Of a DNA stretch of 64,000 nucleotides, positions 44,203 to 51,993 are shown in pieces. Below the pieces are notes generated by a model. The model was not told where the DNA came from, did not search any database, and saw nothing but the letters and a program-made list of their open reading frames with translations. Each line of letters starts with the position of its first letter. Positions within the stretch are counted from its first letter, which is position 1. Source of the stretch: Actinoplanes sp. N902-109 (GTDB lineage Bacteria; Actinomycetota; Actinomycetes; Mycobacteriales; Micromonosporaceae); NCBI RefSeq assembly GCF_000389965.1, contig NC_021191.1, positions 7,751,501 to 7,815,500 of the forward strand. The letters are read 5' to 3'. Made by a program: the position numbers and the translations under genes.

Positions 44203-44672
44203 TCAAGGCCCGGAGCCCGGTTCCCCCGGCTCCCCCGACAGCGAAGCCGGTCGATTTCTGGGCCCTCGACGGCCTGCGTGCCCGTCTCGATGACGACGAC
44301 GGCATGGGTGCGGTTGTCTACACCGGCATCGTCCATCTGCCGACCGGCGAGCACTACGACTGGCAGCTCGGCACGGCCGTCGACGACCTGATGGCGGCCG
44401 ACTGGTCCCACTGGGCGACGACGCTGGCCGCGCTCGGCCACCCCGTCCGGCTTCTGCTGCTGCGGCGCGTCCTGGCCGGCATCCGTACGGCGGCCGAGCT
44501 GGCCGCCGACGAAGCGCTGGGCACCACCGGGCAGCTCTATCACCACCTGCGCCAGCTAGTTAATGCCGGCTGGCTGCACTCATCGGCGCGCGGCCACTAC
44601 TCCGTACCTGCTGAACGGGTCGTGCCGCTGCTCATTGTTCTCTCCGGTGCCCGGTCGCGGGCGGAGATCTGA
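44121..44672 (+). CDS. ArsR-type winged-helix regulator
   Basis: 183 residues from ATG 44121. The N-terminus has a short coiled coil (LEDRVSELERRFTELIKA) and a Pro-rich linker. The middle part (VDFWALDGLRARLDDDDGMGAVVYTGIVHL, GEHYDWQLGTAVDDLMAADW) precedes a winged helix: ATTLAALGHPVRLLLLRRVLAGIRTAAELAADEALGTTGQLYHHLRQLVNAGWL. That is the ArsR/GntR-like pattern of actinobacterial regulators found next to ABC transporter genes. No metal-binding Cys is seen. It lies 19 bp before an ABC ATPase gene, so it probably controls that exporter. Confidence 0.85.
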   Translation: MEGTEPEPQSGSLEDRVSELERRFTELIKARSPVPPAPPTAKPVDFWALDGLRARLDDDDGMGAVVYTGIVHLPTGEHYDWQLGTAVDDLMAADWSHWATTLAALGHPVRLLLLRRVLAGIRTAAELAADEALGTTGQLYHHLRQLVNAGWLHSSARGHYSVPAERVVPLLIVLSGARSRAEI

Positions 44673-44691
44673 TGGTAAAGGAGGGAGCAAC

Positions 44692-45576
44692 GTGCTGAGT
44701 GTCGATGCCATCAGCCGCAGTTTCGGCGACCGCCAGGTGCTCAAGGACGTCTCGTTCGACGTGGGGGCGGGCCGGATGACCGGCTTCGTCGGCGCCAACG
44801 GGGCCGGCAAGACCACCACCATGCGCATCATGCTCGGGGTGCTCGGCGCCGACTCCGGCGAGGTGCGCTGGCAGGACCGGCCACTCACCCGCGAGCTGCG
44901 GCAGCGCTTCGGCTACATGCCGGAGGAACGCGGCCTCTATCCCAAGATGACCATCGCCGACCAGATCAGCTATCTCGGCCGCCTGCACGGCATGACCGCA
45001 GCCGATGCTCGCCGGAGCACCGATGCCCTGCTCGAACGGCTCAGCCTGACCGACCGCGCCGGCGACATGGTGGAGAAGCTGTCGCTCGGCAACCAGCAAC
45101 GGGTGCAGATCGCGGCCGCGCTGGTGCACGAGCCCGAGGTTCTCGTGCTCGACGAGCCGTTCTCCGGCCTCGACCCGCTGGCTGTCGACGTCGTGGTGGG
45201 GGTGCTGCGCGACCGGGCGGCGGCGGGCGCTCCCGTGCTGTTCTCCAGCCACCAGCTCGACGTCGTGGAACGGCTTTGTGACGACCTGGTCATCATCGCC
45301 GACGGTTCGATCCGCGCCGCCGGCAGCCGGCAGCAGCTCCGGGCCAGCCATGCGCTCCCACGCTTCCGCATCGAGACGGACGGCGACGCCGGTTGGCTGC
45401 GCGACCAGCCGGGGGTGACACTGATCGAGCTCGACGGCGGCCAGGCCGTCTTCGACCTGGCGCCCGGCACCGATGATCAAGACCTTCTGCGTACGGCCCT
45501 CGCCCGCGGCCCGGTGCGCTCGTTCGGGCCCGTCTCACCCTCGCTTGCCGAAATCTTCCGGGAGGTCAGCCAGTGA
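44692..45576 (+). CDS. ABC transporter ATP-binding protein (NatA-like)
   Basis: 294 residues from GTG 44692, with AAAGGAGG ideally placed upstream. Walker A GANGAGKTT, signature LSLGNQQRV, Walker B VLVLDEPFSGLDP and H-loop FSSHQLD are all complete. The C-terminal ~80 residues form the extra domain of Na+/drug-exporter-type ATPases. It pairs with the overlapping membrane gene. The two probably export an ion or small toxic compound and are controlled by the upstream winged-helix protein. Confidence 0.93.
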   Translation: MLSVDAISRSFGDRQVLKDVSFDVGAGRMTGFVGANGAGKTTTMRIMLGVLGADSGEVRWQDRPLTRELRQRFGYMPEERGLYPKMTIADQISYLGRLHGMTAADARRSTDALLERLSLTDRAGDMVEKLSLGNQQRVQIAAALVHEPEVLVLDEPFSGLDPLAVDVVVGVLRDRAAAGAPVLFSSHQLDVVERLCDDLVIIADGSIRAAGSRQQLRASHALPRFRIETDGDAGWLRDQPGVTLIELDGGQAVFDLAPGTDDQDLLRTALARGPVRSFGPVSPSLAEIFREVSQ

Positions 45577-46643
45577 CCACGCTCGCCGCCGCCAAACTGG
45601 TCGCCACCCGTGAGATCCGGATGAAGCTGCGCGACAAGACGTTCATCTTCAGCACGGTGTTCTTCCTGCTGATCGCCGTCGCCAGCACGGTGCTGCCGGC
45701 CCTGCTCGAAGGCGGTGCCACCAAGGTCGCCGTGGCCGACAGCGCGATCGCCACCGTGCTGCAGCGTGCGGATCTCGACGTACGCACAGTGCCCGACGAT
45801 GCCGCGGCCGAGCGGCTGGTGCGCGCCGGCGATGTCGACGCAGCCGTGGTGTCAGGTCCTCGGGTGCTTGCCATGGACGAGACGCCGTCCGATGTGGTGG
45901 GGGCGCTCAGCACCGCTCCGCCCGTGCAGCTGCTCGACCCGGACACGGTCAACCCGTTCCTCAAGTTCATCGTGCCGTTCGCGCTGGCCTTCCTGTTCTT
46001 CGTCACCTCGTTCACGTTCGGCATGCAGATCGCCCAGAGCGTCACCGAGGAGAAGCAGACCCGCATCGTCGAGATCCTCGTGTCCAGCATCCCGGTGCGT
46101 GCCCTGCTCGCCGGCAAGGTAGCCGCGATCACCCTGCTGGCGTTCGGGCAGATCGCTCTGGTTGCCCTGGTGACGTTCATCGGCATGCAGATCGCGGATG
46201 TGGACACCGAGGTGATCAGCCTGGTCGGCCCGGCCATCGGCTGGTTCCTGCCGTTCTTCGTGCTCGGCTTCGTCATGCTGGCAACGCTGTGGGCGGGTGT
46301 CGGAGCCCTCGCCGGCCGCCAGGAGGACCTCGCGGGCGCCTCCACACCGCTGCAGATGGCGGTCATGCTGCCGTTCTTCGCGGTGGTCTTCCTGACCGAC
46401 AACGAGCCGGTCATGCGAATCCTGTCGTACGTCCCGTTCTCCGCACCCATCGCCATGCCGGTCCGGCTCTTCAACGGCGAGGCCGCCGCCTGGGAGCCGG
46501 TGATTTCCCTGGTGGTGCTGGCAATCTCGACCCTGCTCCTGCTCCGCGTCGGCGCCCGGGTCTATGAGGGCTCCCTCCTCCGCACCAACGGTCGCACGAC
46601 CTTCGCCGCGGCCTGGCGCACCCGCTCAACGATCGGCAGCTGA
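45573..46643 (+). CDS. ABC transporter permease (NatB/ABC-2 type)
   Basis: 356 residues; GTG start overlaps the ATPase stop (GTGA). The ABC-2 topology is visible: a first membrane helix (TFIFSTVFFLLIAVASTVLPAL), a ~100-residue external domain, then five to six helices from FLKFIVPFALAFLFFVTSF on. EKQTRIVEILVSSIPVRALLAGK is the conserved ABC-2 exporter motif. Partner is the upstream ATPase. Confidence 0.92.
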   Translation: MTTLAAAKLVATREIRMKLRDKTFIFSTVFFLLIAVASTVLPALLEGGATKVAVADSAIATVLQRADLDVRTVPDDAAAERLVRAGDVDAAVVSGPRVLAMDETPSDVVGALSTAPPVQLLDPDTVNPFLKFIVPFALAFLFFVTSFTFGMQIAQSVTEEKQTRIVEILVSSIPVRALLAGKVAAITLLAFGQIALVALVTFIGMQIADVDTEVISLVGPAIGWFLPFFVLGFVMLATLWAGVGALAGRQEDLAGASTPLQMAVMLPFFAVVFLTDNEPVMRILSYVPFSAPIAMPVRLFNGEAAAWEPVISLVVLAISTLLLLRVGARVYEGSLLRTNGRTTFAAAWRTRSTIGS

Positions 46644-46681
46644 CGGCAGCACGGCGAACGTCGGCGGCAAGCGACCGGCGG

Positions 46682-46851
46682 CTCAGACGGCGCGGCAGTT
46701 CAGGCAATGCAGCAGCTCAGGCGACGCGGCGGTCCGAGCCACGCCGCGGTCCGAGCCACGCCGCGGTTCAGGCGACGCGGCGGTTCAGGCGACGCGGCGG
46801 TTCAGGCGACGCGGCGGTCCGAGCCACGCGGCGGTTCAGGCGACGCGGCGG
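46682..46851. repeat. Tandem array, 10 x 17 bp, spanning the 3' end of the TetR gene
   Basis: Units start at 46682, 46699, 46716, 46733, 46750, 46767, 46784, 46801, 46818 and 46835. Two variants occur, TTCAGGCGACGCGGCGG and TCCGAGCCACGCGGCGG (also with CCGCGG). On the minus strand the proximal unit is CCGCCGCGTCGCCTGAA, the last codons (RRVA) and stop of the TetR gene. The array covers most of the gap to the convergent permease gene. Confidence 0.9.
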
Positions 46852-47420
46852 ATGATGGCCAGCAGGGATTGTTCGACGTCCTCGATGGGGCGGTCGGGCT
46901 GGAACACGAGCCAGTCGACCGCCACGACGAGGCCCACGCCGAAGAGGGCGGATGATGCGACGCGGACGTCCAGGTCGGGTGGGAGGTCACCGGCGTCGAC
47001 GCCGGACTGGACGGTTTCGGCGATGACGGAGATGGCTTGTTCGCGCAGGAGGATGAGGGTTTGCTGCCATTCGCGGTTGGTGCGCCACATCTCGGAGAGC
47101 AGGAGCTGGGCGAAGGCGCGGTATTTGCGGATGTACTCGAGTTGGGCGCGGATCAGGGCGTCGACGGCCTCGCGGGGTGGCAGGCCCTCGACGGCGGCGC
47201 GGAAGGAGTCGGTGAGCAGGCCGATGCCGTGCCGCAGCAGGTCCTCGAACAGGGCGGTCTTGGAGGCGAAGTTGTAGTAGACCGTGCCCTTGGCGACGTT
47301 GGCCCGCAGCGCGATGTCGTCCACCGTCGTTGCCGAGAAGCCCTGCTCGGCGATGAGTTCCACGGCCGCCTCGTACAGGCGTTGGCGGGTGTCCTCGCGC
47401 CTGCGGGTTCGGCCGTCCAC
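46836..47420 (-). CDS. TetR family transcriptional regulator
   Basis: 194 residues from GTG 47420. The helix-turn-helix is standard: TRQRLYEAAVELIAEQGFSATTVDDIALRANVAKGTVYYNFASKTALFEDLL. The C-terminal ligand domain has several Trp residues (EMWRTNREWQQTL). It is last in the operon of the degenerate ABC protein and YhgE-like membrane protein, 32 bp after the latter. The likely operator is the GACTGAC-type palindrome at the head of that operon (50185-50198), giving autoregulation. The gene's own 3' end seeds a 17-bp array. Confidence 0.92.
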   Translation of the reverse strand: MDGRTRRREDTRQRLYEAAVELIAEQGFSATTVDDIALRANVAKGTVYYNFASKTALFEDLLRHGIGLLTDSFRAAVEGLPPREAVDALIRAQLEYIRKYRAFAQLLLSEMWRTNREWQQTLILLREQAISVIAETVQSGVDAGDLPPDLDVRVASSALFGVGLVVAVDWLVFQPDRPIEDVEQSLLAIIRRVA

Positions 47421-47452
47421 GGTGAGTCAACTCCATCATGAGCAAAGCGTTG

Positions 47453-49597
47453 TCAGATCACGAGCGCAGGATGCAGGTCGGATCCGGTCAGCCGGCGCTT
47501 GCGGCGGGCGACTGCAACGGTGAGCGCGAGCGCACCGAGCCCGTAGCCGAGCAACGCCGCGAAGCCGGTCACCACCGTACCCGCCGGCCCGCCGTCAATC
47601 GTGTGGCGCAACGCCTCCACCACGTACGTCATCGGCAGCAGGGGGTGAATCACCTGGAAGAACCACGGCGTGGTCTGCACCGGATAGGTGCCGCCGGACG
47701 AAGTGAGCTGCAGCATCAGCAGGGCGAGCGCCGCGATGCGCCCCGCCGGGCCGAGTGCCGCACCCAGCAGTTGCATGATTGCGGCGAACGCGGTGGCGGT
47801 GACCATCAGCAGGCCCAGCGTCAGCAGCGGATGCACCGGGCCCAGGTGGAGCGCGAACACCACCACGCAGAACAGCAGCAACGCCTGCGTCAGCCCGATC
47901 GCTACCGCGGGCAGCAGACCCGCCAGCGTGACCCGGTAGGACGGCGCGCCGGACACGACGTAACGGCGGTTGAGCGGGCGCAGCACCATGTACGTGACCA
48001 TGGCGCCCACCCACAGGGCCAGGGCGAGGAAGTACGGCGCAAAGCCGACGCCGTACGTCGCCGCGGCGTGCCGCACGGTCCGGTCGAGCTGGACCGGGTT
48101 GCTGAGCAGGTCCGCCCGCCCGGACGGGTCGTCGCCGTAGGACGGGATCTGCTCGGCGCCGTCGCTGAGCCCCGAGGCCAGCTGGGCCGCGCCGTTCTGC
48201 AGATCGCTGAGACCACCGGCGAGCTGACGACCGCCGTTCGACAGGGTGCCCAGCCCGTTGTCCAGTTGCCGGGCACCGGAGGCGAGCTGGAAGATGCCGC
48301 CCCGAAGATCCCGGGCACCGGAGGCCGCGTCGGCAGCGCCGTTGTCCAGTTGCCGGGCACCGGTGGCCAGGTCGTTCAGGCCGGAGGCAAGCTGGTCCAC
48401 ACGGGAGCGGGCTGCCGCGACGTCGTCGGCGAGGTGGGGTGCCGCGGCAGCGATCCGGCGGGCGTCGGCGGCGACGGTGCGCAGGCGCTTGCTCAGCGCG
48501 CTGAGGTCGGTGCGCCGGATGGCTGACTGCACGTTCCCGGCATCGGTCACCATCTGCGCGGCGGCCCGGCGGATGTCGGCGAGGTGCGGGGTGTCCGCCG
48601 GCAGCGCGTTCACATAGTGCTGGAGCTGCGTGGCGGTCTGCACCGCGTCGGAAGCCGCGTCGTCGAGCCGGTTGACGTTGCGGGACAACAGCTCGGCGCC
48701 GTTGGCGACCTGGGTGGCGGCGGTCTGGATGAGCTGGGCGTTCTGCCGCAACACCGGCTCGGCCTTGGCGGTGGCGCTGTCCACAGCGGTGGCGAGCCGG
48801 CGTCCACCGGCGGCGGCTTGCTCCGTACCCGAGGCAAGCTGAGCCGCTCCCGCCTGCAGCGCGACGAGTCCGTCGGCGAGGTCGTCCGCGCCCTGCGCGG
48901 CCGAGCCGAGGCCCGCGGACAGCCGACCGGCACCGTTCTCGGCATCGGAGAGGCCGCTGGTGAGCCTCCCGGCGCCCTTCTCGGCATCGGTCAGCCCGTT
49001 GTCGAGCTGCCCGGCACCGTCGGCCGCCTGCTGCGTCTGGGATTTGAGGTCGGTAAAGCCGACCAGCATCTTGTCGAAGTAGCCGGACTGGGCGGTCTGC
49101 GCGGCGGCGGCTCGTACCTCTTCGAAGGCGGTGCGGGAGAAGACGCCGGAGAGGTAGTTGGTCGCGTCGTCGTTGATGACCAGCAGCTCGGCGGTCGTGG
49201 GTTTGGCGTCCTGGTCGGGGCCGGTCGTCAGGTTGGCCGAGAACGTCCGCGGGATGCGCAGCGACAGCTGGTAGCGCCCGTCGGCCAGGCCCTGCTCGGC
49301 GCCCCGCTCGTCGGTGACGTGCCAGTTGAAGACCTTGCGCTTGATGAGCTCGTCGGCGAGGTCGCGACCGGCGTGCACCTGCGTGCCGTCGCCGGCGGTG
49401 GCCGGGCTGTCCTCGATCACCAGCGCCGCCGGGATCTGGCTGAGCTTGCCGTACGGGTTCCAGAACGCGGCCAGATAGAGCGCGCCGTACAGCAGCGGGA
49501 TGACGCACAGCACGACCAGCGCCGCGACGGTCAGCCGCCCCCGCAGGAAGCGGCGTAGCTCGAACCCCGCGAGCCGCACACTGGACAGTCCGGTCAC
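47453..49597 (-). CDS. YhgE/Pip-type membrane protein with long coiled-coil ectodomain
   Basis: 714 residues from GTG 49597 (VTGLSSVRLAGFELRRFLRG). One N-terminal helix (LTVAALVVLCVIPLLYGALYLAAFW) is followed by an external region of ~480 residues with many L-x-x-G-x-x-x-L repeats (QLDNGLTDAEKGAGRLTSGL; GARQLDNGLGTLSNGGRQL) predicted as coiled coil, and then six C-terminal helices of the ABC-2 permease type. Members are phage-infection/secretion-linked proteins. The GTGA overlap with the ABC-like gene implies they work together. Confidence 0.9.
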   Translation of the reverse strand: MTGLSSVRLAGFELRRFLRGRLTVAALVVLCVIPLLYGALYLAAFWNPYGKLSQIPAALVIEDSPATAGDGTQVHAGRDLADELIKRKVFNWHVTDERGAEQGLADGRYQLSLRIPRTFSANLTTGPDQDAKPTTAELLVINDDATNYLSGVFSRTAFEEVRAAAAQTAQSGYFDKMLVGFTDLKSQTQQAADGAGQLDNGLTDAEKGAGRLTSGLSDAENGAGRLSAGLGSAAQGADDLADGLVALQAGAAQLASGTEQAAAGGRRLATAVDSATAKAEPVLRQNAQLIQTAATQVANGAELLSRNVNRLDDAASDAVQTATQLQHYVNALPADTPHLADIRRAAAQMVTDAGNVQSAIRRTDLSALSKRLRTVAADARRIAAAAPHLADDVAAARSRVDQLASGLNDLATGARQLDNGAADAASGARDLRGGIFQLASGARQLDNGLGTLSNGGRQLAGGLSDLQNGAAQLASGLSDGAEQIPSYGDDPSGRADLLSNPVQLDRTVRHAAATYGVGFAPYFLALALWVGAMVTYMVLRPLNRRYVVSGAPSYRVTLAGLLPAVAIGLTQALLLFCVVVFALHLGPVHPLLTLGLLMVTATAFAAIMQLLGAALGPAGRIAALALLMLQLTSSGGTYPVQTTPWFFQVIHPLLPMTYVVEALRHTIDGGPAGTVVTGFAALLGYGLGALALTVAVARRKRRLTGSDLHPALVI

Positions 49598-50166
49598 TGG
49601 TCCCCTCCCAAGCGGATCACCGTGGCGACCCGGGTCTCGTCGATGTCGCGGGCGGTCATCAGCACAGCCACGCCGGTTGCGGCGATCTCGTCGATCAGCG
49701 CCTGCAACTGTTCGCGCTCGGCGGCGTTCAGCCCCTCGTCGATGGCATCCAAGGCAATGAGCTGCGGCTGCGCGACCTGCGCCTGGATCAGACCGAGGAC
49801 CTGCCGCTGATAGGGGCTCAGTTCGAAACCGCGCAGGGCCGGGTCCAAGCCGTGCCAATCGACCTGCTGCCGGGGCGGCCGGCCTTCAAGCAGAGATCTT
49901 TCCCGTACGAGTTCAGCAGCGGTCAGCACGTTCTCCGGCTCGGAAACACCGGGGACGTGGCCGAGCGCCGCCGCACCATCGAGTTGCACCTGCCCGGCGG
50001 ACAGCCGGAAGCGCCGGGTCAACGCCAGCAGCACCGTGGTGCGCCCGCTGCCCGGCGGCCCGATGATGGCGACCTTGTCGCCCGGGGACACCGTCACGTC
50101 GAGGTCGTGGAAGAGCCATCGGCGGTGGTGCCGGACGCCCGCTGCGGTCGCCGTGAGAACCGGCAT
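49594..50166 (-). CDS. Degenerate ABC ATPase-like protein (Walker A Lys replaced by Arg)
   Basis: 190 residues from ATG 50166, with AAGAAGG upstream (a GTG at 50175 is an alternative). The Walker A region reads GPPGSGRTT (36-44): the key Lys is Arg42. The signature is LSPYQRQ instead of LSGGQ. Walker B is LIALDAIDEG, where the catalytic Glu after Asp is Ala. The overall cassette is short (normal ~220-240). It may bind nucleotide without turnover. It overlaps the YhgE-type gene and heads the operon with the TetR operator. Confidence 0.85.
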   Translation of the reverse strand: MPVLTATAAGVRHHRRWLFHDLDVTVSPGDKVAIIGPPGSGRTTVLLALTRRFRLSAGQVQLDGAAALGHVPGVSEPENVLTAAELVRERSLLEGRPPRQQVDWHGLDPALRGFELSPYQRQVLGLIQAQVAQPQLIALDAIDEGLNAAEREQLQALIDEIAATGVAVLMTARDIDETRVATVIRLGGDQ

Positions 50167-50184
50167 GACGAACACCTTCTTTGA

Positions 50185-50198
50185 ACTGACTGGTCAGT
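50185..50198. promoter_or_regulatory. TetR-type operator ACTGAC-TG-GTCAGT
   Basis: A 14-bp perfect palindrome, 19 bp upstream of the ATG at 50166. On the minus strand it overlaps a TAGACT hexamer that could be the -10. The palindrome length and centre suit TetR-family dimers, and a tetR gene closes this operon. Confidence 0.7.
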
Positions 50199-50274
50199 CT
50201 AAAAACATACCCGGCATGCTCATCGATCGATGGGCGACGTGGCGCACCTCACGACGACACGGCAGGATCGGGGC

Positions 50275-51249
50275 ATGGCGACGCGATGGGGCATGACCGT
50301 TCCACTGGGCGGGGTTCCGCTGGCCGAGCACGCCGCGGTCTACCGGACGCTGATCGAGGCCGGATTCACCGATCTGTGGTCCAGCGAGGTCAACGGCACC
50401 GATGCGTTCACCCCGCTGACGCTGGCCTCGGTGTGGCAGCCGCAGGCCCGGCTGGGCACGGCCATCACCCCGGTGTTCACCCGCGGCCCGGGCCTGCTCG
50501 CCATGACGGCGGCGGCGCTCGCGGAGGCCGCGCCCGGCCGGTTCCAGCTCGGCATCGGCGCGTCCTCGCCGGTGGTCGTCGGCGACTGGAACGCCGCGGA
50601 GTTCACCAAGCCCTACGCGCGCAGCCGGGACATGCTGCGCTTTCTCAAGACCGCGCTGGCCGGCGAGGCGGTCGACCAGAGCTTCGAGACCTTCCGGGTA
50701 CGAAGGTTCCGCCTGGAACGTCCCCCGACCACCCCTCCGCAGCTCCTGCTGGCCGCGCTGCGCCCGGGCATGTTGCGGCTGGCCGCCGCCGAGGCCGACG
50801 GGGTGATTCTCAACTGGCTCGCCGCCACCGACGTGGCGCAGGCCCTGGCTGAGGCCAAGACCAGCAAGCCGGACTTCGACGTGGTGGCGCGCATCTTCGT
50901 CTGCCCGACCGAGGACCGGGACTACGCGCGCACTGCCGGCCGCCGCATGATCGCCGCCTATCTCACCGTGCCGGCCTATCGGGAGTTCCACCGCTGGCTC
51001 GGCCGCGAGCCCGCGCTGGCCCCGATGTGGCAGGCCTGGGCCGCAGGCGACCGGCGGGGCGCGCTTGCCGCGATCCCCGACGAGGTGGTGGATGAGCTGA
51101 TTGTGCACGGCTCACCCGAGCAGTGCCGCGAGCACGTCACCCGCTACGCCGAGGCCGGGGTGACCGTGCCGGTGATGGCCCTGATCCCGACGCCGGACAT
51201 GGCCGAGGGCGGCGGGCACGATGTGCTCGCCGCCCTCGGCAGGCGTTGA
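50275..51249 (+). CDS. LLM-class F420-dependent oxidoreductase
   Basis: 324 residues from ATG 50275 (MATRWGMTVPLGGVPLAEHAAVY). The luciferase-like monooxygenase fold is seen in TDLWSSEVNGTDAFTPLTLAS, RLGTAITPVFTRGP, GRFQLGIGASSPVVVGDWN and LLLAALRPGMLRLAAAEADGVILNW, which fit the F420-dependent subgroup found in actinomycetes. Such enzymes reduce or oxidise varied substrates with F420. The neighbours give no clue. Its stop is 1 bp from the convergent PadR stop. Confidence 0.87.
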   Translation: MATRWGMTVPLGGVPLAEHAAVYRTLIEAGFTDLWSSEVNGTDAFTPLTLASVWQPQARLGTAITPVFTRGPGLLAMTAAALAEAAPGRFQLGIGASSPVVVGDWNAAEFTKPYARSRDMLRFLKTALAGEAVDQSFETFRVRRFRLERPPTTPPQLLLAALRPGMLRLAAAEADGVILNWLAATDVAQALAEAKTSKPDFDVVARIFVCPTEDRDYARTAGRRMIAAYLTVPAYREFHRWLGREPALAPMWQAWAAGDRRGALAAIPDEVVDELIVHGSPEQCREHVTRYAEAGVTVPVMALIPTPDMAEGGGHDVLAALGRR

Positions 51250-51250
51250 T

Positions 51251-51868
51251 CTACTCGCTGTCGGCGAGGATCGCGTAGAGCTTGCGCTTCGTCTCGTTGA
51301 GCACCTCGAGCGCCCGCTGGCGCTGCTCCGGGGTGCCGTTGAAACCGACCTGACGCAGCGCGCTCATGATCCCCATCGCGGCGTCGCGGAAATCCGCGAC
51401 CTGCGACATGGTGTCATCGCTGAACTGGGTCCACGGCGGGTTCTCGGCCGCCGCCTGCGCTTCGGCGCGACCCGCCTCGGTGAGCGAGAAGCGCTTGCGG
51501 CCACCGGCCGCCTCGGCCTCGATCAGACCCTCGTCCTCCAGCAGCTGCAGGGTCGGGTAGACCGAGCCGGGGCTGGGGCGCCAGATGCCGCCGGTGCGGC
51601 TCTCCAGCTCCTGGATCATCTCGTAGCCGTGCATCGGACGCTCCAGCAGGAGCGCCAGGATTGCCGGCCGGACGTTGGGACGGCTGCCGCGGCCACCGCG
51701 GCGCCCCCCTCGCGATCCGCCGGGCCCGCCTCCGGGCTCTCCCCAGCCACCGAAGCCGCCGTGGCCACCGAAGCCGCCCTGACCCGGCCCCCCGAAGGGG
51801 AACCCGGGCGGGAAGCCGAAGCCCCGCATCCGGCCCTCGTGCAATCGACGCATGTGTTCGTGCCTCAT
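51251..51868 (-). CDS. PadR family transcriptional regulator with Gly-rich N-terminus
   Basis: 205 residues, ATG 51868 with GGAGA upstream. Residues ~14-60 are an extreme Gly/Phe/Arg segment (FGFPPGFPFGGPGQGGFGGH, then GGSRGGRRGGRGSR). The PadR winged helix follows: VRPAILALLLERPMHGYEMIQELESRTGGIWRPSPGSVYPTLQLLEDEGLIEAEAAGGRKRFSLTEAG. The dimerisation part is at the C-terminus. A 36-bp dyad lies 19 bp upstream of the start, indicating strong autoregulation. The Gly-rich arm is known in some PadR members of actinomycetes but its role is unclear. Confidence 0.93.
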   Translation of the reverse strand: MRHEHMRRLHEGRMRGFGFPPGFPFGGPGQGGFGGHGGFGGWGEPGGGPGGSRGGRRGGRGSRPNVRPAILALLLERPMHGYEMIQELESRTGGIWRPSPGSVYPTLQLLEDEGLIEAEAAGGRKRFSLTEAGRAEAQAAAENPPWTQFSDDTMSQVADFRDAAMGIMSALRQVGFNGTPEQRQRALEVLNETKRKLYAILADSE

Positions 51869-51886
51869 GACTATCTCCGTTCTGTT

Positions 51887-51922
51887 GTCGATAGTTAGAC
51901 GATATATCGCCGAACTGTCGAC
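51887..51922. promoter_or_regulatory. 36-bp palindromic operator upstream of padR
   Basis: The left half reads GTCGATAGTTAGACGATA; the right half is its reverse complement at 15 of 18 positions. The centre is CGATATATCG (51900-51909). It is the most AT-rich stretch nearby and lies 19-54 bp upstream of the padR ATG. A PadR dimer or two dimers could bind. Confidence 0.8.
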
Positions 51923-51993
51923 GACAAGGCTTTTTCGGGTTCGGCCGGGGCGGGTGAGGTGTCAACCCTCAGCCATCTGGCAATCTGTTACCT

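Noticed and set aside
46682..46851. CRISPR-like or integron-type array
   Set aside because: 17-bp units without spacers, no cas or integrase genes nearby.
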